9,734 nucleotides of DNA, taken from contig CAKZZD010000015.1 in assembly GCA_937886715.1 (NCBI GenBank), positions 1-9,734 on the forward strand, in the 5' to 3' direction. The notes beneath the pieces were generated by a model. It did no database searches and was not told where the DNA came from. It saw only the letters and a program-made list of their open reading frames with translations. Below, piece after piece: positions 6,615-9,734 of this stretch (the first letter of the stretch is position 1; each line of letters starts with the position of its first letter). The DNA comes from an uncultured Bacteroidales bacterium. GTDB taxonomy: Bacteria; Bacteroidota; Bacteroidia; Bacteroidales; P3. Both the position numbers and the translations under genes were made by a program.

Positions 6615-7163
6615 ATGTGTGAACCGGATTTACCCGACAGCGCTTCCCCGCTGGAACATATCGATTTCGGATCCCTGCTTGGTGCGCCGCTGAAAGCCTG
6701 TGTCGACGCTCAGGTCCAGGCCGCCAATGCCACTGCCGACTATATCGACCGCGTCTGCTTCAAATACAATCCCGAAGACAAAGCCTACGACACCGTCACC
6801 ATCTCCTTCCGCTACTCCACTCCTGATGGCGACAAGCGGATCACCGTGCCGCTCGTGTCCGTCATGCCCATTCCCTACCTGCAGATCCGCAACGTCAACC
6901 TTAAGTTTGCCGCCGATGTCTCGGTAGGCGATTCCCGACAGCTCAAAGCCAAGGTCTCCACCGACAACCCGTCGGCTGGCTCCTCGTCCGTAAAAGAGGA
7001 CTCTATCGACTCTTCGTTCTCGAGCGACATCAAGGTTGGCGTCGACATCGTCGCCACCTCGTCCGACATGCCCATGGGCGTGGCCAAACTGCTTCAATTC
7101 ATGCAGCAGAACATCCATGTCAAGGACGTTGAATCCAACCAGGAAAAAACCGATCAGGAATGA
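6615..7163 (+). CDS. Minimal DUF2589-type protein (paralogue 5)
   Basis: At 182 residues this is the shortest family member and shows the core nearly unadorned. The helix IDFGSLLGAPLKACVDAQVQ (16-35) is followed by a beta block with ITVPLVSVMPIPYLQIRNVNLKF (76-98). The linker is only about 30 residues. The middle motif is degenerate (SVKEDSIDSSFSSDI, 125-139). The core ends with SSDMPMGVAKLLQFMQQN (149-166) and a short polar tail. There is no accessory C-terminal domain and no export signal. Its stop overlaps the start of the glycosyltransferase-fusion gene by four bases (ATGA at 7160-7163), which suggests translational coupling and similar amounts of the two products. Codons here and in the next gene end in C more often than in the first genes of the operon. 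Confidence 0.9.
   Translation: MCEPDLPDSASPLEHIDFGSLLGAPLKACVDAQVQAANATADYIDRVCFKYNPEDKAYDTVTISFRYSTPDGDKRITVPLVSVMPIPYLQIRNVNLKFAADVSVGDSRQLKAKVSTDNPSAGSSSVKEDSIDSSFSSDIKVGVDIVATSSDMPMGVAKLLQFMQQNIHVKDVESNQEKTDQE
7160..7163 (+). other. ATGA stop/start overlap
   Basis: The TGA stop of the 182-residue DUF2589 gene (7161-7163) overlaps the ATG start of the fusion gene (7160-7162). This is the only overlapping junction in the operon. It supports the chosen start of the fusion gene and suggests re-initiation by the same ribosome. Confidence 0.85.
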
Positions 7164-8926
7164 AACAACCCGCCACTCTCCAGGATTTGAAGGTCCACGA
7201 CCTCTCCCGCTCTTTCGACGAGATCAGCCGGATGCCTTTCGGCACCCTTATCGGCAAGATTCTCTCCGCCTGTGTCGACGCTCAGGAAAACGCCTCCAAT
7301 GCCGCGTGGGACTATGTCCAGCAGGTGCTCTCTCGCGAGGCGCCGATGGTCTTCACTTTCCAGGACGCCACCGGATTGCGCCGCCTTGAGGTCCCCCTCG
7401 TCACCATCGTCCCGTTGCCTTACATCAAACTGCAAGACATCAAACTCGACTTCGACGCCAACGTGAGGGTTGAAAACGAGGCCTCCAGCCAGTTCACCGT
7501 CCAGGTCAACAACACTTCTACCGAAGGCTCTCTGCAGCAGTCGGCCAAAAGCAATGCCAACATGCACATCGACATCGACGCCGGCACCGTTGACATGCCC
7601 GCAGGCCTCGCAGCCCTGCTCGACTATATGAACGACGGCTTCATCGTCGAAGACATCCCAGCACCCGTACCTGAACCCGATCCGGCACCCACGTCGTCCG
7701 GAGGGCCCTCCCTTGAGGAGGTCATCCACCAGATCGGCAACAATGTTCCCAGACCCAAGCCTCACTACCCTTCATCCTTTTCCTCAGGCTCCGGCAGCGG
7801 CAAGGGACCCACAGTCGAAGAAGTGGCCGTCGCCGTCGATGCTCACGAGCCCACATCGTCGTCTGGCGGTACAAGCGGACATCCCTCCGATGCTGAAACC
7901 ATCTCCAACGAGATCCGTGACAAAATCCATGGCGTCAAGCCTGTCATCGACCCTCACTACGGGGTTGAACCGCCCGTCGCGCCGCCGCTGTCGTCAGGCC
8001 AGGCCTTGCCCATCACCGTTCCGGGCATAATCCCGCATGTCGATCCGTCAAGCCACCAGCCCGGCCTTTTGGCGCTCCATGTCAACTGGACCAAACCCTC
8101 CGCGGTCCGCCATCCCTCGGCCCAATACCGTATCGACGATTTTGACATACTTTCCACCATCCTCTCCGCACTCCTTTGGCGTCGCCTCAACGGCCCCATC
8201 AAGCTATACACCGACACAACGGGCTATTCCTATTACGACAGTCTCGGCCTCCTGCCTCTGTGGGATGCAGGAATCGACACCGGTGTGCTCGACCATATTC
8301 CCGACGACATTCCGGCCGACATCTTCTGGGCCGGTGCCAAGCTTTTTGCCATCAAGGACCAGTCAGGCCCCTTTGTGATGATGGACACCGACCTTATGGT
8401 GTGGGACAACATCCAGTCCCGCATTTCCGGCCACGACCTCATGGCCTATCACACCGAAAGCCTTTTCTACCAGTCGTCGTGCTACATCGACTACAAATAC
8501 CTCAAAAAAAGGCCCGACTACAAGCCCAACTCAAAGTGGGACTGGAATCAGGACCCCTACAACACCGCACTCACCTATTACCACAACGACGCCTTCGTGC
8601 GCTACTACACCGACAAGGCCATCGACTTCATGCGCGGCAACACCGAACGCCCGCTCGAGATGGTTTCGCAGATGGTCTTCGCCGAACAGCGCATCTTCGC
8701 CATGTGCGCCAAATTCAAAAACATCCCCGTCGACACCTTCCTCTCCTCGCCCTTCGAAAACAACCCCGCCTTCACCCACATATGGGGAGGCAAGGACGAG
8801 GCCCGCAACAACCCCACCGCCAGCAACCGCCTCTGTGCCACCTTGGCCCGCGCCATAGTCGGCCATTTTGCCGACTATCGATTCTCCCCGCAGGTGAATA
8901 CAATCCTTAAACGGTATATCGATTAA
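7160..8926 (+). CDS. DUF2589 domain fused to a glycosyltransferase-like (DUF6734-like) domain
   Basis: This 588-residue protein has three parts. Residues 1-165 are a DUF2589 core: RMPFGTLIGKILSACVDAQE (24-43), LEVPLVTIVPLPYIKLQDI (76-94) and VDMPAGLAALLDYMND (144-159); the KKDS-type motif is lost. Residues 166-300 are a Pro/Ser/Gly-rich flexible linker. Residues 303-588 resemble a GT-A-like nucleotide-sugar transferase of the DUF6734 type: an N-terminal LHVNW strand, IKLYTDTTGYSYYDSLGL (347-364), AKLFAIKDQSGPFVMMDTDLMVW (393-415) with a DxD-like Asp409-Thr-Asp411 metal/nucleotide-sugar motif, FAEQR (507-511), and HIWGGK (540-545) near the end. I recognise the glycosyltransferase part by motif pattern, not by a search. 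It has no signal peptide or membrane anchor, so it should act in the cytoplasm. Donor and acceptor are unknown. The DUF2589 part probably docks the enzyme onto the family assembly. Confidence 0.85.
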   Translation: MKQPATLQDLKVHDLSRSFDEISRMPFGTLIGKILSACVDAQENASNAAWDYVQQVLSREAPMVFTFQDATGLRRLEVPLVTIVPLPYIKLQDIKLDFDANVRVENEASSQFTVQVNNTSTEGSLQQSAKSNANMHIDIDAGTVDMPAGLAALLDYMNDGFIVEDIPAPVPEPDPAPTSSGGPSLEEVIHQIGNNVPRPKPHYPSSFSSGSGSGKGPTVEEVAVAVDAHEPTSSSGGTSGHPSDAETISNEIRDKIHGVKPVIDPHYGVEPPVAPPLSSGQALPITVPGIIPHVDPSSHQPGLLALHVNWTKPSAVRHPSAQYRIDDFDILSTILSALLWRRLNGPIKLYTDTTGYSYYDSLGLLPLWDAGIDTGVLDHIPDDIPADIFWAGAKLFAIKDQSGPFVMMDTDLMVWDNIQSRISGHDLMAYHTESLFYQSSCYIDYKYLKKRPDYKPNSKWDWNQDPYNTALTYYHNDAFVRYYTDKAIDFMRGNTERPLEMVSQMVFAEQRIFAMCAKFKNIPVDTFLSSPFENNPAFTHIWGGKDEARNNPTASNRLCATLARAIVGHFADYRFSPQVNTILKRYID

Positions 8927-8967
8927 TTTTTTTCAAAAATAATAAACCATTTAAAACACATATCATT

Positions 8968-9624
8968 ATGCCCCCAGAAGAAGTCAATCAAGCAAATGAT
9001 GTCAGCAAAGTGGCTAAAGACCTCTCCTCCATGCCTTTCGGCAGCATGATCGGCGGCCCCCTCTCCGCCTGTATCGATGCCCAGGAGCAGGCGGCAACGT
9101 CAACCGTCAACTTCATTCGCAGCGTCGGTTTCTCGAAGGAAAACCCCGACGAGGTGGTCAACGTGAGCTTCAAATACAAACGCGACGATAAGTATGTCGA
9201 ACTCACGGTCCCCCTGCTCACCATCGTCCCCATCCCCTTCATCGCCATCGACACGGTCAACATCAGTTTCAAGGCCAACCTAAAGAGCGTCGACTCGGAA
9301 GTGCGGAAGGAGAAGGACACCTCCACCGACTACACCGCGGGGTCCTCCTCCTATCGCGGCCTGGGCAACTATTGCGCCAGCCGCCACCGCTCCGTCATGT
9401 ATGGCTCTGTCTCCAACAAAAAGGACTCTGTCGCCACGCAAAAATCCACCTACAGCGTCGAGGCCACCATCGACATCAACGTTGTCGCCCACCAGGAGTC
9501 GATGCCTGCCGGATTGAGCAAGGTGCTGGAGATGCTCAACCAAGCCATATTCCTCAAGGACGTGGAGCCATCCGATGAAGAAAAAGAGAAAGAAAAAGAG
9601 AAAGAGAAAGAAAAAGAAAAATAG
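8968..9624 (+). CDS. DUF2589-type protein with Glu-Lys repeat tail (paralogue 6)
   Basis: This 218-residue protein is the closest to the family consensus: MPFGSMIGGPLSACIDAQEQ (22-41), ELTVPLLTIVPIPFIAIDTV (78-97), SNKKDSVATQKSTYSVE (149-165) and ESMPAGLSKVLEMLNQA (177-193). The linker (about 105-148) is Ser/Tyr-rich and contains a YRGLGNYCASRHR segment. In place of the accessory domain of the first three members it ends in seven Glu-Lys dipeptides (205-218), encoded by a purine-only repeat. A TAG stop is followed immediately by an in-frame TAA (9625-9627). The start lies 41 bases after the fusion gene in an A/T-rich gap with no clear promoter, so it is probably the last gene of the same operon in this window. 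No signal peptide is present. Function is unknown. Confidence 0.9.
   Translation: MPPEEVNQANDVSKVAKDLSSMPFGSMIGGPLSACIDAQEQAATSTVNFIRSVGFSKENPDEVVNVSFKYKRDDKYVELTVPLLTIVPIPFIAIDTVNISFKANLKSVDSEVRKEKDTSTDYTAGSSSYRGLGNYCASRHRSVMYGSVSNKKDSVATQKSTYSVEATIDINVVAHQESMPAGLSKVLEMLNQAIFLKDVEPSDEEKEKEKEKEKEKEK
9580..9621 (+). repeat. Purine-rich hexanucleotide repeat encoding (Glu-Lys)7
   Basis: Seven consecutive GAR-AAA codon pairs form an imperfect 6-bp tandem repeat at the 3' end of the last DUF2589 gene. Slippage by one unit would keep the frame and change the charged tail by two residues. The stretch lacks pyrimidines on the plus strand. Confidence 0.93.
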
Positions 9625-9721
9625 TAAGAGGGCGAATGGGGCTATGGGAACCCTGAGGGTCTCGAGGCGTTTCGCCTGCGGCAACGCTCACTCAATCAGC
9701 TTGCTTGCCTCAGCCCCTCCA

Positions 9722-9734
9722 CCCCCCCCCCCCC
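9722..9734. repeat. Homopolymer of at least 13 C at the window edge
   Basis: The window ends in an uninterrupted run of 13 C, preceded by the C-rich CAGCCCCTCCA. Its full length cannot be seen. It may be a true homopolymer tract or an artefact at a sequence end. Confidence 0.8.

Noticed and set aside
8176..8910. 244-codon plus-strand frame inside the fusion gene
   Set aside because: Its translation is an Arg/His/Pro/Gln-rich out-of-frame reading of the glycosyltransferase-like region, which has clear motifs in its own frame.
7160..8926. Fusion produced by a sequencing error joining two genes
   Set aside because: The frame is continuous through a typical low-complexity linker, with no stop, start or codon-use break at the junction, so a genuine multidomain protein is more likely.
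9665..9677. Possible operon terminator, AGGCG-TTT-CGCCT
   Set aside because: The stem is only five pairs and no T-run follows. The nearby ACCC-TGA-GGGT palindrome (9650-9660) is weaker still. Neither is enough to call a terminator.

Overview
The window looks like chromosomal DNA of a Bacteroidota bacterium, probably Bacteroidales. Start codons are preceded by A/T-rich leaders with no Shine-Dalgarno sequence. The only convincing promoter matches the Bacteroides-type -7 motif TAnnTTTG. The protein families also fit this group. No rRNA, tRNA, CRISPR array, transposase or phage structural gene was seen.

Layout. On the minus strand, 2-1186 encodes a complete exported HtrA/Deg-type serine protease with one PDZ domain. 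A 434-base non-coding divergent region (1187-1620) follows. It holds an 8-bp tandem repeat array, two smaller tandem repeats, a Bacteroides-type promoter pointing right and a GC-rich hairpin in the predicted leader. From 1621 to 9624 there are nine genes on the plus strand, closely spaced (11-48 bases apart, or overlapping by 4), which read as one operon.

The operon is an expanded family of DUF2589-type proteins. Five are standard members (1621, 2533, 3435, 6615, 8968). One is divergent with an internal insertion (5469). One is fused to a glycosyltransferase-like domain (7160-8926). A mostly helical protein (4669) may be a remote relative. A 72-residue double-CxxC zinc-ribbon protein (6367) sits among them. 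None has a signal peptide, so the products are expected to be cytoplasmic. The shared core is an N-terminal helix with an IGGPL-ACVxAQ motif, a first beta block ending in VPIPYI, a linker of very variable length, a KKDSxATxxSKYSVE-like motif, a second beta strand, and an MPAGMAKVLEMLN-like helix. The first three members also carry an extra C-terminal domain of about 90 residues.

Interpretation. The function of DUF2589 is not known to me. Many co-transcribed paralogues sharing one core but differing in linkers and tails suggest a hetero-oligomeric assembly. The zinc ribbon would be an accessory subunit, and the glycosyltransferase fusion an enzymatic subunit that may modify the assembly or something bound to it. 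This is inference from layout and sequence; nothing here identifies the process served. The fusion and the size of the paralogue array are the most unusual parts of the window.
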